This document shows, one piece after another, positions 17,924 through 26,484 of a DNA stretch of 64,000 nt. How positions within the stretch are numbered: the stretch's first letter is position 1; every line of letters starts with the position of its first letter. A program made the position numbers and the translations under genes. This DNA is from Streptomyces mobaraensis (GTDB taxonomy: Bacteria; Actinomycetota; Actinomycetes; Streptomycetales; Streptomycetaceae): positions 5,704,001 through 5,768,000 of the forward strand of contig NZ_CP083590.1 of NCBI RefSeq assembly GCF_020099395.1, read 5' to 3'. The notes beneath the pieces were generated by a model. That model saw only the letters and a program-made list of their open reading frames with translations. It ran no database searches and was not told where the DNA came from.

Positions 17924-20056
17924 ATGCGGCCCGTTTCCCAGATCGAACGCAAAGTGGCGCCTTTCGAGGTCGTCAGTCCCTACCAGCCCAGCGGTGACCA
18001 GCCGGCTGCCATCGCCGAGCTGGAGAAGCGCATCCGCGCGGGCGAGAAGGACGTCGTCCTGCTCGGCGCGACCGGTACCGGCAAGTCGGCGACCACGGCG
18101 TGGATGATCGAGAAGCTCCAGCGGCCGACGCTCGTCATGGCGCCCAACAAGACGCTCGCGGCCCAGCTCGCCAACGAGTTCCGCGAGCTCCTGCCCAACA
18201 ACGCGGTCGAGTACTTCGTCTCGTACTACGACTACTACCAGCCCGAGGCGTACGTCCCCCAGTCGGACACCTACATCGAGAAGGACTCCTCGATCAACGA
18301 GGAGGTGGAGCGGCTGCGGCACTCCGCGACCAACTCGCTGCTCACCCGGCGGGACGTGGTCGTGGTGGCCTCGGTGTCCTGCATCTACGGCCTGGGCACG
18401 CCCCAGGAGTACGTGGACCGCATGGTCCCGCTCAAGGTCGGTGAGGAGATCGACCGGGACGATCTGCTGCGCCGCTTCGTGGAGATCCAGTACACGCGCA
18501 ACGACCTGGCCTTCACCCGGGGCACCTTCCGGGTGCGCGGGGACACCATCGAGATCTTCCCGGTCTACGAGGAACTGGCCGTCCGCATCGAGATGTTCGG
18601 CGACGAGATCGAGGCGCTGTCCACGCTGCACCCGCTGACCGGCGAGGTCATCTCGGACGACCAGGAGCTGTACGTCTTCCCCGCCAGCCACTACGTCGCC
18701 GGCCCCGAGCGGATGGAGAAGGCCATCGCCGGGATCGAGGCGGAGCTGGAGGAGACGCTGGCGCGGATGGAGAAGCAGGGCAAGCTGCTGGAGGCCCAGC
18801 GGCTGCGCATGCGCACCACGTACGACATCGAGATGATGCGCCAGATCGGCTCCTGCTCCGGCATCGAGAACTACTCGCTGCACATGGACGACCGCGAGCC
18901 CGGCTCCCCGCCCAACACCCTGCTGGACTTCTTCCCGGACGACTTCCTCCTCGTCATCGACGAGTCGCACGTCACCGTGCCGCAGATCGGCGCCATGTAC
19001 GAGGGCGACGCCTCCCGCAAGCGCACCCTGGTCGAGCACGGCTTCCGGCTGCCGTCCGCCATGGACAACCGCCCGCTGAAGTGGGAGGAGTTCACCGAGC
19101 GCATCGGGCAGACCGTCTACCTGTCGGCGACGCCCGGGAAGTACGAGCTGGCGAAGTCCGACGGCTACGTCGAGCAGATCATCCGGCCCACCGGGCTGGT
19201 CGACCCGGAGGTCGTCGTCAAGCCGACCGAGGGCCAGATCGACGACCTGGTGCACGAGATCCGCGAGCGCACCGAGAAGGACGAGCGGGTCCTGGTCACC
19301 ACGCTCACCAAGAAGATGGCCGAGGACCTGACGGACTACTTCCTGGAGCTTGGCATCCAGGTGCGCTACCTGCACAGCGACGTCGACACCCTCCGCCGCG
19401 TCGAGCTGCTGCGCGAGCTGCGGGCCGGCGAGTACGACGTGCTGGTGGGCATCAACCTGCTGCGCGAGGGCCTCGACCTGCCCGAGGTGTCGCTGGTGGC
19501 GATCCTCGACGCCGACAAGGAGGGCTTCCTGCGCTCCGGCACCTCGCTGATCCAGACTATTGGCCGCGCGGCGCGCAACGTCTCCGGCCAGGTCCATATG
19601 TACGCCGACAAGATCACGCCGGCGATGGAGAAGGCCATCGACGAGACCAACCGGCGCCGCGCCAAACAGATCGCGTACAACAAGGAGCGGGGCATCGACC
19701 CGCAGCCGCTGCGGAAGAAGATCGGTGACATCGTCGCCACCATCGTCCGCGAGGAGATCGACACCCAGGAGCTGCTGGGCACGGGCTACCGGAAGCCGGC
19801 GGAGGGCAAGGGCGGGGAGAAGAAGGGGAAGGCCCCCGTCCCGACGGCCGCGGGCGGCGGCAAGAAGGGCAAGGCGAAGGCGGCCGTCGCGACCGACCGG
19901 CCGGCGGCGGAACTCGCCCAGCTCATCGAGGACATGACGGACCGCATGCGGGCCGCCGCGGCGGAGCTCCAGTTCGAGGTCGCCGCGCGGCTGCGCGACG
20001 AGGTCGGCGAGCTGAAGAAGGAGCTGCGGCAGATGAAGGAGGCGGGGGTCGCCTGA
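17924..20056 (+). CDS. uvrB: Excinuclease ABC subunit B
   Basis: UvrB (710 residues) verifies damage handed over by UvrA and recruits UvrC. Walker A is GATGTGKS (48-55). The damage-probing beta-hairpin is [21 protein letters not shown] (about 100-120). Walker B is LVIDESH, and helicase motif VI is [10 protein letters not shown] Lys/Ala/Gly-rich linker (about 625-655) leads to the C-terminal UVR domain ([31 protein letters not shown]), which contacts UvrC. A longer frame from 17720 is rejected because ATG 17924 matches the family N-terminus and sits 6 nt after the damage-promoter -10. uvrA and uvrC lie 7 and 14 kb downstream in the same orientation. Confidence 0.98.
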   Translation: MRPVSQIERKVAPFEVVSPYQPSGDQPAAIAELEKRIRAGEKDVVLLGATGTGKSATTAWMIEKLQRPTLVMAPNKTLAAQLANEFRELLPNNAVEYFVSYYDYYQPEAYVPQSDTYIEKDSSINEEVERLRHSATNSLLTRRDVVVVASVSCIYGLGTPQEYVDRMVPLKVGEEIDRDDLLRRFVEIQYTRNDLAFTRGTFRVRGDTIEIFPVYEELAVRIEMFGDEIEALSTLHPLTGEVISDDQELYVFPASHYVAGPERMEKAIAGIEAELEETLARMEKQGKLLEAQRLRMRTTYDIEMMRQIGSCSGIENYSLHMDDREPGSPPNTLLDFFPDDFLLVIDESHVTVPQIGAMYEGDASRKRTLVEHGFRLPSAMDNRPLKWEEFTERIGQTVYLSATPGKYELAKSDGYVEQIIRPTGLVDPEVVVKPTEGQIDDLVHEIRERTEKDERVLVTTLTKKMAEDLTDYFLELGIQVRYLHSDVDTLRRVELLRELRAGEYDVLVGINLLREGLDLPEVSLVAILDADKEGFLRSGTSLIQTIGRAARNVSGQVHMYADKITPAMEKAIDETNRRRAKQIAYNKERGIDPQPLRKKIGDIVATIVREEIDTQELLGTGYRKPAEGKGGEKKGKAPVPTAAGGGKKGKAKAAVATDRPAAELAQLIEDMTDRMRAAAAELQFEVAARLRDEVGELKKELRQMKEAGVA

Positions 20057-20069
20057 CGGTGTTTCCGCC

Positions 20070-20096
20070 CCGGCGGCCCCCGGGTGGGGCCGCCGG
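20070..20096 (+). terminator. uvrB terminator
   Basis: CCGGCGGCCCC and GGGGCCGCCGG form an 11-bp perfect stem around a 5-nt loop, 14 bp after the stop codon. Confidence 0.8.
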
Positions 20097-20335
20097 AGCG
20101 GAGGTTGCGGTTCCTTCGTCCGGCTCCCGGTCCGGCCCCTTTGTCCGGCGCCCCTTTGTCTGGAAAGGCCCGGCGGAGATGTTGCAAGACCGCCACAAAC
20201 CGCCCTGGGTGGAGCAGGCGGGAGCGGGAGTGCATAGGGTCGTTCCATGCGCCGCGCACGCGCGCGGCGTTCCGGGGGATGCACCGTCCGACGTCGTATG
20301 ACGGTGACCGAACGACGAATGAGAAGGGACCGCGC

Positions 20336-20914
20336 GTGACAGTCAACTTGTCCAAGGGTCAGGGCATCAGCCTGCAGAAGGCCGGCGGGGGAAGCCTGAC
20401 CGCGGTGCGGATGGGGCTGGGCTGGAAGTCGGCCCCGCGCCGGGGACTGTTCAGGTCGCGCACCACGGAGATCGACCTCGACGCCTCCGCGAGCATGTTC
20501 GCCGACGGCCAGCACATCGACGACGTCTGGTTCAACCACCTGGTGAGCCATGACGGTTCGGTGCGGCACACCGGGGACAACCTGGTCGGCGGCGCCGGCA
20601 CCGGCGGCGACGACGAGACGATCCTGGTCGACCTCGACCGGGTGCCCGTCCACGTCGACCAGATCGTCTTCGCGGTGAACTCCTTCAGCGGGCAGACCTT
20701 CTCCGAGATCACCAGTGCCCACTGCCGGCTGGTGGACGACAACACCGGCCAGGAGCTGGCCCGCTACACGCTCGACGGCGGCGGCCCATACACCGCGCAG
20801 ATCATGGCGAAGGTCCACCGGGTGGGCGGCGGCTGGCAGATGACGGCCATCGGCACCCCGTCCAACGGCCGGACGATCCACGACCTCTACCCGGTGATCG
20901 CGACCATCCTGTAG
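20336..20914 (+). CDS. terD: TerD-family protein
   Basis: The 192-residue protein is a complete TerD domain (VNLSKGQGISLQKAGGGSLTAVRMGLGW, then IDLDASASMFADGQHIDDVWFNHL). The DETILVDLDRV and DD acidic positions are consistent with the Ca2+ sites of TerD/CABP. The insert APRRGLFRSRTTEIDLD is typical of the streptomycete subgroup. TerD proteins are cytoplasmic, bind Ca2+ and are associated with tellurite and general stress tolerance. GTG 20336 has AAGGG about 9 nt upstream. A TAGGGT -10-like element lies at 20235-20240. The gene is followed by a strong hairpin and then the TerD/FtsK-like fusion gene. Confidence 0.93.
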   Translation: MTVNLSKGQGISLQKAGGGSLTAVRMGLGWKSAPRRGLFRSRTTEIDLDASASMFADGQHIDDVWFNHLVSHDGSVRHTGDNLVGGAGTGGDDETILVDLDRVPVHVDQIVFAVNSFSGQTFSEITSAHCRLVDDNTGQELARYTLDGGGPYTAQIMAKVHRVGGGWQMTAIGTPSNGRTIHDLYPVIATIL

Positions 20915-20970
20915 CCCCCCGGCGGGGCGGGTCCGACGGGGCGGACACGGGAGCACGGACAGTACGGAAC

Positions 20971-20997
20971 GGCCCGGTGGCGCGGCGCCACCGGGCC
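20971..20997 (+). terminator. terD terminator
   Basis: GGCCCGGTGG and CCACCGGGCC form a perfect 10-bp stem, extendable inward by further G-C pairs. It lies between terD and the TerD-fusion gene and is followed by TCT. Confidence 0.7.
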
Positions 20998-21036
20998 TCT
21001 GCGGCGCACAGGACACAGAGGAGGGGGAGCAGGGCG

Positions 21037-22971
21037 ATGACGGCCGAGCTGGTACGGGGGCAGAACCACCCGCTGACCGAGAGCCGGTTGGAGATCCGGG
21101 TCTCGGCGGGGGATCCGGTGGTGGTGGGGGCCGCGCTCGGCGGCGCGGACGGCAGGGTTCCGGACGCCGGCCGGGTCGCCCGGCCCGGCTCCCCGCGGCT
21201 GCCGGGCGTGGAGGTGCCGGCCGGCGTCGCCGCGGCGCAGCGGCTCTCCGTCGAACTGGACGCCCTGCCCGACGCGGTGCACCGCGTGCATGTCCTGCTC
21301 GCCCTGCCGTCCGGCGGCCGGGGCCCGGCGCGGTTCGGGGCGACGGCCGCGCCGTTCGTCGCCCTGTCCGGGGCCGGCGGCGACGACATCGCCAGCTTCA
21401 CCGTCACCGAACTGGAAGCCGAGACCGCCCTGGTGGCCCTGGAGCTCTACCGCCGCCAGGGCGCCTGGCGGGTCCGGGCCGTCGGCCAGGGCTACGCGGG
21501 TGGCCTCGCCGAGCTCTTCCGCGACCTCGGGGTGGACCGCGCCGCCGAGCTCGCCGCGGGCGTCGAGGCGGAGGCGGCCGGGAGCGCGGCCGTGCTCTCC
21601 GCGTCGCAGCCCTCGGCGCAGCACGCCGGGAGCGGCTGCCGGCACGCCGGGCCGGCGGTGGACTGGTCCGCCGAGCCGGCCGTCCCGGAGGCGGCGCCGC
21701 CCGCCGCCCCGCAGGCCGTCCCCGCGCCCGAGACGCCGTCGCCGGCCGGTCCCGTCGACTACCGGCACCCGCGCCGCCGGGCCACCGAGCCCCCGCAGCC
21801 CGCTCCCGCCACCCCGGCCGCCCGGCCGGGGACGCCGCCGGAGCCCGTGGCCGGGGACGCCGCCGGCTGGACGATGGAGGAGCGCCTGTACAACCAGGTG
21901 TGGGGCATGTTCGAGGATCTGGCCCGGAGCACCGCCGCGTACCGCAGCGCGGTCGGCTTCGCCGAGTCGCGGCTGGAGAAGGAGCTCGACCGGGTGCTCT
22001 CCGACCCCGCCACCCGGGTCGGGCCGGCCGCCGACGCGGCCCGCGAGGAGGCGCGCGCCAAGCACGGCGGCCTGGTGGAGCAGGCCCGCGCCGTGCTCGA
22101 CCGCGACCTCGCCCAGCTCACCGCCGAGGCCGAGGTCGTCGAGCACGCGCTGCCGCCGGCCCTCGCCCGGTGGGACAGTCCCGTCTGGCACGCCTACCAG
22201 GCGCCGCTGGAGACGCCGATGGCGCTGCGGCTGGGTGATCTGCACCTGCCGGAGCGGCGCGGCCTGCGCATCCCCATGCTGGTCCGGCTGCCGCTCCAGC
22301 GTGGCCTGTGGGTCGACTGCGGCCGGGCGACCGGCTCGGGCACGGACATGGCCGATCCGGCCGAGCTGCGCCGGCTGGCCATGGACTGCGCGGTGGCGCA
22401 CGCCGCGCGGCTGCTGGCGGTGCACCCGGTCGGGGAGTTCGGCGTGCACGTCCTCGACCCGGCCGGTTCGGCGTCGGCCGCCCTGGCGCCGCTCGTCGAG
22501 CACGGGGTGCTGGCGCGTCCCCCGGCGGCCGGGGCCCAGGGGGTCTCCGCCGTCCTGACCGAGCTGACCCGGCGCGTCGACCTGGTGCAGATGGCGGTCC
22601 GCAGCGGAGCCGCCGACGCGCTGCCGCCCGATCTGGACACGGCCGAGCAGCTGCTGATCGTCAACGATTTCCCGCACGGCTTCGACGACCGCGCGGTCAC
22701 CCAGCTCCGCTACCTCGCGGACGAGGGCCCCGCCGTGGGCGTGCACCTGATGATGGTGGCCGACCGGGAGGACTCTCGCGGCTTCGGCCCCGTCCTCGAC
22801 CCGCTGTGGCGTTCGCTCCTGCGGATCACGCCGGTGCCCGACGACCACCTCGCCGATCCGTGGGTGCGGCATGCCTGGACGTACGAGCCGTCGCTGGCCC
22901 CGGCCGGCAGTGATGTGGTGCGGCAGGTGCTGTGGCAGGTGGGGCAGGCGAGGCGGGCCTACGGGCTCTGA
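21037..22971 (+). CDS. TerD-domain protein fused to an FtsK-like ATPase region
   Basis: The protein has 644 residues. Residues 1-180 form a divergent TerD domain (LSVELDALPDAVHRVHVLLALP, ASFTVTELEAETALVALELYRRQGAWRVRAVGQGY). A Pro/Ala linker follows (about 190-275), then a helical coiled stretch (MEERLYNQVWGMFEDLARS). The last 280 residues resemble the FtsK/HerA-like ATPase end seen in Ter-associated proteins (LPMLVRLPLQRG-type opening, LLIVNDFPHGFDD at 539-551 as a Walker-B-like strand). The loop expected to be Walker A reads CGRATGSGTD (428-437) and lacks the Lys of GKS/T, so ATP hydrolysis is doubtful. ATG 21037 has AGGAGGGGG upstream. Role unknown. Context suggests a Ter stress complex with terD and terC. 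Confidence 0.75.
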   Translation: MTAELVRGQNHPLTESRLEIRVSAGDPVVVGAALGGADGRVPDAGRVARPGSPRLPGVEVPAGVAAAQRLSVELDALPDAVHRVHVLLALPSGGRGPARFGATAAPFVALSGAGGDDIASFTVTELEAETALVALELYRRQGAWRVRAVGQGYAGGLAELFRDLGVDRAAELAAGVEAEAAGSAAVLSASQPSAQHAGSGCRHAGPAVDWSAEPAVPEAAPPAAPQAVPAPETPSPAGPVDYRHPRRRATEPPQPAPATPAARPGTPPEPVAGDAAGWTMEERLYNQVWGMFEDLARSTAAYRSAVGFAESRLEKELDRVLSDPATRVGPAADAAREEARAKHGGLVEQARAVLDRDLAQLTAEAEVVEHALPPALARWDSPVWHAYQAPLETPMALRLGDLHLPERRGLRIPMLVRLPLQRGLWVDCGRATGSGTDMADPAELRRLAMDCAVAHAARLLAVHPVGEFGVHVLDPAGSASAALAPLVEHGVLARPPAAGAQGVSAVLTELTRRVDLVQMAVRSGAADALPPDLDTAEQLLIVNDFPHGFDDRAVTQLRYLADEGPAVGVHLMMVADREDSRGFGPVLDPLWRSLLRITPVPDDHLADPWVRHAWTYEPSLAPAGSDVVRQVLWQVGQARRAYGL

Positions 22972-23005
22972 CCGGACCCGCCCTTGGCGGCCACTTGGGA
23001 TTCTC

Positions 23006-23035
23006 TTTACTCTTTCTTGGTGCTTCCTGTACTGT
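23006..23035 (+). promoter_or_regulatory. Candidate terC promoter
   Basis: TTTACT (23006-23011), an 18-bp spacer, TACTGT (23030-23035). Predicted transcription starts near 23042, just before the structured leader. The surrounding 22995-23040 is unusually T-rich for this genome. Confidence 0.55.
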
Positions 23036-23041
23036 TGGTGG

Positions 23042-23155
23042 TGCGGAGGCGACCCCGGCGCCGACCGGCACGAAAGTGCCGGGTGAACCGGCGAGTGGAA
23101 GGAGCCTCCGGCAGCGACGACGCTGGAAGTTGCCGTACGAGATGCCGGAGGTCCC
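23042..23155 (+). ncRNA. Structured, riboswitch-like leader of terC
   Basis: Stem P1 is CGGAGGC (23044-23050) with GCCTCCG (23104-23110). Inside it, CGCCG (23059-23063) pairs with CGGCG (23089-23093), enclosing a perfect 7-bp hairpin, CCGGCAC (23065-23071) with GTGCCGG (23076-23082), capped by a GAAA tetraloop. The 3' strand of P1 can instead pair as CCTCCGGC (23105-23112) with GCCGGAGG (23144-23151). That segment contains the Shine-Dalgarno sequence, so the pairing would block initiation. The two pairings exclude each other, as in a translational riboswitch. I do not see the conserved loops of the Mn2+ yybP-ykoY riboswitch that precedes alx/terC genes elsewhere. The fold was made by eye. Confidence 0.6.
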
Positions 23156-24154
23156 GTGGACGTCTCCCTGACGCTGTGGCTGCTGACCGTTGCCGGTCTG
23201 TGCGCCCTGATCGCCGCCGACTTCTTCATCGGCGGCCGGAAGCCGCACGAGGTCTCGCTCAAGGAGGCCGGCACCTGGACGGTCGTCTGGGTCGTCCTCG
23301 CCGGCCTGTTCGGCCTGGGCCTGCTGTTCCTGGGCGGCGGGCAGCCGGCGGGCGAGTTCTTCGCCGGCTACATCACCGAGAAGTCGCTGAGCGTCGACAA
23401 CCTCTTCGTCTTCGTCCTGATCATGGGCAAGTTCGCGGTGCCCGCCGCCTACCAGCAGCGGGTGCTGATGGTCGGCGTGCTCATAGCCCTCGTCCTGCGG
23501 GCCGTGTTCATCGGCGCGGGCGCGGCGATCATCGCCAACTTCTCCTGGGTCTTCTACCTCTTCGGGGCGTTCCTCGTCTGGACCGCCTGGAAGCTCATCC
23601 AGGAGGCTCGGGCGGAGGAAGAGGAGGAGGAGTTCGAGGAGAACCGCTTCCTGAAGGCGGTCGAACGCCGCTTCCCCTCCACGGACCGGTACCACGGCAC
23701 CAAGCTCTTCGTCGTGGAGGGGGGACGGCGGCTGATGACGCCGATGCTGATCGTCATGCTGGCGATCGGCACGACGGACGTCCTCTTCGCCCTGGACTCA
23801 ATCCCGGCGATCTTCGGTCTGACCCAGGACGCGTACATCGTCTTCACGGCCAACGCCTTCGCCCTCATGGGCCTGCGCCAGCTGTACTTCCTGATAGGCG
23901 GCCTGCTGCGGAAGCTGGTCCACCTCTCGTACGGGCTGTCGGTCATCCTCGGCTTCATCGGCGTCAAGCTGGTGCTGCACGCTCTCCACGAGAGCGGGGT
24001 GGCGGTGCCGGAGATCAGCATTCCGGTCTCGCTGGGCGTCATCTGCGCGGTGCTCGCCGTCACCACCGTCACCAGCCTGCGCGCCTCCGCGAAGGCCGAG
24101 CGGGCCGCCGCCGAGGGGAACCGGGAGGGCGCTGACGTCCACGCGGACGTCTGA
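23156..24154 (+). CDS. terC: TerC-family integral membrane protein (Alx-like)
   Basis: The 332-residue protein has about nine transmembrane segments. The two TerC signature loops are present: YITEKSLSVDNLFVFVLI and LAIGTTDVLFALDSIPAIFG, each with the buried acidic residue of the family. An acidic cytoplasmic loop (EARAEEEEEEFEENRFLK) joins the halves. Family members in other bacteria (Alx, YceF, YkoY) export Mn2+ and help metallate secreted proteins, so Mn2+ homeostasis is the likeliest role here. GTG 23156 has GGAGG at 23147-23151. The structured leader suggests translational control. The last 357 bp are overlapped on the opposite strand by the transporter frame. Confidence 0.93.
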   Translation: MDVSLTLWLLTVAGLCALIAADFFIGGRKPHEVSLKEAGTWTVVWVVLAGLFGLGLLFLGGGQPAGEFFAGYITEKSLSVDNLFVFVLIMGKFAVPAAYQQRVLMVGVLIALVLRAVFIGAGAAIIANFSWVFYLFGAFLVWTAWKLIQEARAEEEEEEFEENRFLKAVERRFPSTDRYHGTKLFVVEGGRRLMTPMLIVMLAIGTTDVLFALDSIPAIFGLTQDAYIVFTANAFALMGLRQLYFLIGGLLRKLVHLSYGLSVILGFIGVKLVLHALHESGVAVPEISIPVSLGVICAVLAVTTVTSLRASAKAERAAAEGNREGADVHADV

Positions 24155-25585
24155 GCCGACGCGTTCCCAGGCGCCCGCGCCGTTCCGCGGGCCGGGGAGC
24201 CCGGCCAGGGGGGCGGTGGCCGGCGTGTTCCCCGGTGTGGCGTCCGGCGTCTCCGCGGGCGTCGGCGCGGCGTCCGGCGCCTCCGTGGACGCGGGCCGGG
24301 TCTCCGGCAGCAGGGCGAAGCAGGCCAGGCTGAGCAGCGCGACGGCGATCAGGTAGACGGCCACGCCCCAGGGCGGCTGGTCCCCCCGGGTGACGGCCGT
24401 GGCGACCAGCGGTGTGACGGCGCCGCCCAGGATGCCCGCGAGGTTGTAGCCGACGGTGGCGCCCGTGCAGCGCACCCGGGACGCGTAGAGCTCCGGCAGA
24501 TACGCGCCGACCACGGCGAACGTGATCATGAAGGCCAGCATCGCCACGACGAAGCCCACCGTCATCAGCACGGGGTTCCCGGTGTGCAGCAGGGCGACCA
24601 TCGGGAACATCCACAGGACGACGGCCACGCAGCCGGCCAGGCACAGCGGGCGCCGTCCGACGCGGTCGCCGAGCAGGGCGAGCGGCGGCGTGGCGACGCC
24701 CGAGGCGACGACCGCCACCATGACGCAGACCAGCATGACGGTGCGGTCCACGCCGAGCCGTTCGGTGCCGTAGGCGAGGGCCCAGGTGGTGACCGTGTAG
24801 TAGACGGCGTAGCCCATGGCCAGCCCGCCGGCGGAGAGCAGGACGAGCCGCCAGTGGTCGCGTACCACCTCGGCGATCGGCAGTGGGGCCCGCTGCCCGG
24901 GGGTGAGTTCACGGAACTCGGGGGACTCGCTGATCCGGCTGCGGAGCAGCATGCCGCCGACCGCGAGCACGCCCGCCGCCCAGAAGGGCACCCGCCAGCC
25001 CCAGGTGCGGAACTGCGCGTCGGTGAGGCCGAGGGAGAGGCCGAGCGTGATGCCGTTGGCGAGCAGGAAGCCCAGCGGGGGGCCGAGTTGGGGGAAGCAC
25101 GACCACAGGGCGCGGCGGTGCGCGGGGGCGTGCTCGGTGGTGAGCAGCACGGCGCCGCCCCACTCCCCGCCGAGGCCCAGCCCCTGGAGGAAGCGCAGCA
25201 CGAGGAGGAGCAGCGGGGCGGCGGCACCGATCGCGGCGTACGGGGGCACCAGCCCGACGGCGACGGTGGCGACGCCGGTCAGCAGCAGGGAGACGACGAG
25301 GACGGGACGCCTGCCGTACCGGTCGCCCACGTGTCCGAAGAGCACGGATCCCAGCGGGCGGGCGATGAAGCCCACTCCGAAGGTGCCGAACGCCGCCAGG
25401 GTGCCCATCAGGGGCGAGGCGGTGGGGAAGAAGAGCGGGCCCAGCACCAGCGCGGCCGCGGTGCCGTAGGCGAAGAAGTCGTAGTACTCGATGGCCGTCC
25501 CGACGAGGGAGGCGGTCGCCAGGCGGAGCATGGCGGGAAGACCGGTGGGACCGGCAGGGCCGGTGGGGGAGCCGTCACGGTGCAT
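23798..25585 (-). CDS. MHS-family MFS transporter with an overlong C-terminus
   Basis: This is a metabolite:H+ symporter of the MHS branch. AIEYYDFFAYGTAAALVLGPLFFP and FIARPLGSVLFGHVGDRYGRRPVL (motif A) lie in the first half, and GGEWGGAVLLTTEHAPAHRRALWSCFPQLG is an MHS hallmark. Twelve transmembrane segments end near residue 425 at LPETRP, the usual family end. The frame then runs on for about 165 residues without a stop, the last 119 codons being antisense to terC. The tail is Pro/Thr/Ala-rich and then Gly/Asp-rich with no homology I recognise. ATG 25585 is used. ATG 25528 (MLRLATASLVG) is an alternative. The substrate is unknown. A perfect 18-bp palindrome precedes the gene. Confidence 0.85.
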   Translation of the reverse strand: MHRDGSPTGPAGPTGLPAMLRLATASLVGTAIEYYDFFAYGTAAALVLGPLFFPTASPLMGTLAAFGTFGVGFIARPLGSVLFGHVGDRYGRRPVLVVSLLLTGVATVAVGLVPPYAAIGAAAPLLLLVLRFLQGLGLGGEWGGAVLLTTEHAPAHRRALWSCFPQLGPPLGFLLANGITLGLSLGLTDAQFRTWGWRVPFWAAGVLAVGGMLLRSRISESPEFRELTPGQRAPLPIAEVVRDHWRLVLLSAGGLAMGYAVYYTVTTWALAYGTERLGVDRTVMLVCVMVAVVASGVATPPLALLGDRVGRRPLCLAGCVAVVLWMFPMVALLHTGNPVLMTVGFVVAMLAFMITFAVVGAYLPELYASRVRCTGATVGYNLAGILGGAVTPLVATAVTRGDQPPWGVAVYLIAVALLSLACFALLPETRPASTEAPDAAPTPAETPDATPGNTPATAPLAGLPGPRNGAGAWERVGSDVRVDVSALPVPLGGGPLGLRGGAQAGDGGDGEHRADDAQRDRNADLRHRHPALVESVQHQLDADEAEDDRQPVREVDQLPQQAAYQEVQLAQAHEGEGVGREDDVRVLGQTEDRRD

Positions 25586-25598
25586 GTACCGTCCAACT

Positions 25599-25616
25599 TC
25601 CCGTACCGGTACGGGA
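25599..25616. promoter_or_regulatory. Perfect 18-bp palindrome upstream of the MFS transporter
   Basis: TCCCGTACCGGTACGGGA is fully self-complementary and lies 14 bp upstream of the transporter ATG. A dimeric regulator is the natural reading, although no regulator gene is adjacent. Confidence 0.55.
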
Positions 25617-25763
25617 CACGGGGCGCGCGGACGCGTTTCCGGGGGCGCGAAGGAACCTCCGCTTCCGGTTACCCTGCGGCGGACGCGCGCCCCCGGCGCT
25701 TGGCGACGGGTGCGCGCCCCTGCCGACGGCGCCGGAGAACCCGGCGCTGCCGTCACACCCGTC

Positions 25764-26420
25764 TCACCAGCCGCGCTCGCGCCACTCCGCGAGGTGCGGC
25801 CGCTCGGCGCCGAGGGTGGTGTCCGCGCCGTGCCCGGGGTAGACCCAGGTCTCGTCCGGAAGCCGCCCGAAGAGCTTGGTCTCCACATCGCCGAGCAGGC
25901 TGGCGAACGCCGCGGGGTCGTCGTGCGTGTTGCCGACGCCGCCCGGGAAGAGGCAGTCGCCGGTGAACACGTGCGGGTGGCCGTGCGGGTCGTCGTAGAC
26001 CAGCGCGATGCTGCCCGGCGTGTGCCCGACCAGGTGGACGGCGGTGAGGGGCACCCGGCCCACCCGCAGCGTGTCACCGTCCTCGACGGGCACGTCCGTG
26101 GGCACCGGGATGCCCTCCGCGTCGTACCGCCCGGCGTAGGTGCGGGCGCCGGTGGCGTCCACCACCTCGCGCAGCGCGCCCCAGTGGTCCCCGTGCCGGT
26201 GGGTGGTGACGACCGAGGCGATCCCGCCGTCGCCGATCAGGCTGAGCAGCGTGTGCGGCTCGGCGGCGGCGTCGATCAGCAGCTGCTCGTCCGTCGCGCG
26301 GCAGCGCAGCAGATAGGCGTTGTTGTGCATCGGACCGACCGCGACCTTGGAGATCATCAGGTCGGTCAGCTCGTGTACGTCGGCGGGCCCGCCGACCTTC
26401 ACCGCTCCCGTGTATGCCAT
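25764..26420 (-). CDS. Metallo-beta-lactamase-fold hydrolase (glyoxalase II-like)
   Basis: The 218-residue soluble hydrolase has the full metal set: THRHGDHWG (HxHxDH), a third His in HLVGHTPGSIAL, the bridging Asp in TGDCLFPGG, and the last His in YPGHGADTTLG. The N-terminus MHNNAYLLRCRATDEQLLIDAA is typical of hydroxyacylglutathione-hydrolase-like proteins. With mycothiol as the actinobacterial thiol and a mycothiol-dependent enzyme gene just upstream on the same strand, the substrate may be a mycothiol thioester. That is inference. The ATG at 26420 lies 6 nt after a TAGGCT -10-like element (26432-26427), suggesting leaderless transcription despite the tandem gene upstream. Confidence 0.88.
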   Translation of the reverse strand: MAYTGAVKVGGPADVHELTDLMISKVAVGPMHNNAYLLRCRATDEQLLIDAAAEPHTLLSLIGDGGIASVVTTHRHGDHWGALREVVDATGARTYAGRYDAEGIPVPTDVPVEDGDTLRVGRVPLTAVHLVGHTPGSIALVYDDPHGHPHVFTGDCLFPGGVGNTHDDPAAFASLLGDVETKLFGRLPDETWVYPGHGADTTLGAERPHLAEWRERGW

Positions 26421-26484
26421 GGGATCAGCCTAGTTCCCGGGTACGACAACGGGCCGGGCGGCGGGTCCCCCGGCCGTACCGGCG

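Noticed and set aside
23042..23155. A standard yybP-ykoY Mn2+ riboswitch
   Set aside because: The two conserved loop sequences of that class are not visible. Only the gene context and a general switch architecture fit, so it is reported as an unclassified candidate.
20336..24154. Complete tellurite-resistance or phage-defence Ter operon
   Set aside because: Only TerD, a TerD fusion and TerC are present, separated by a terminator and an independent promoter. TerZABEF, TerY kinase and phosphoribosyl-transferase partners are missing.
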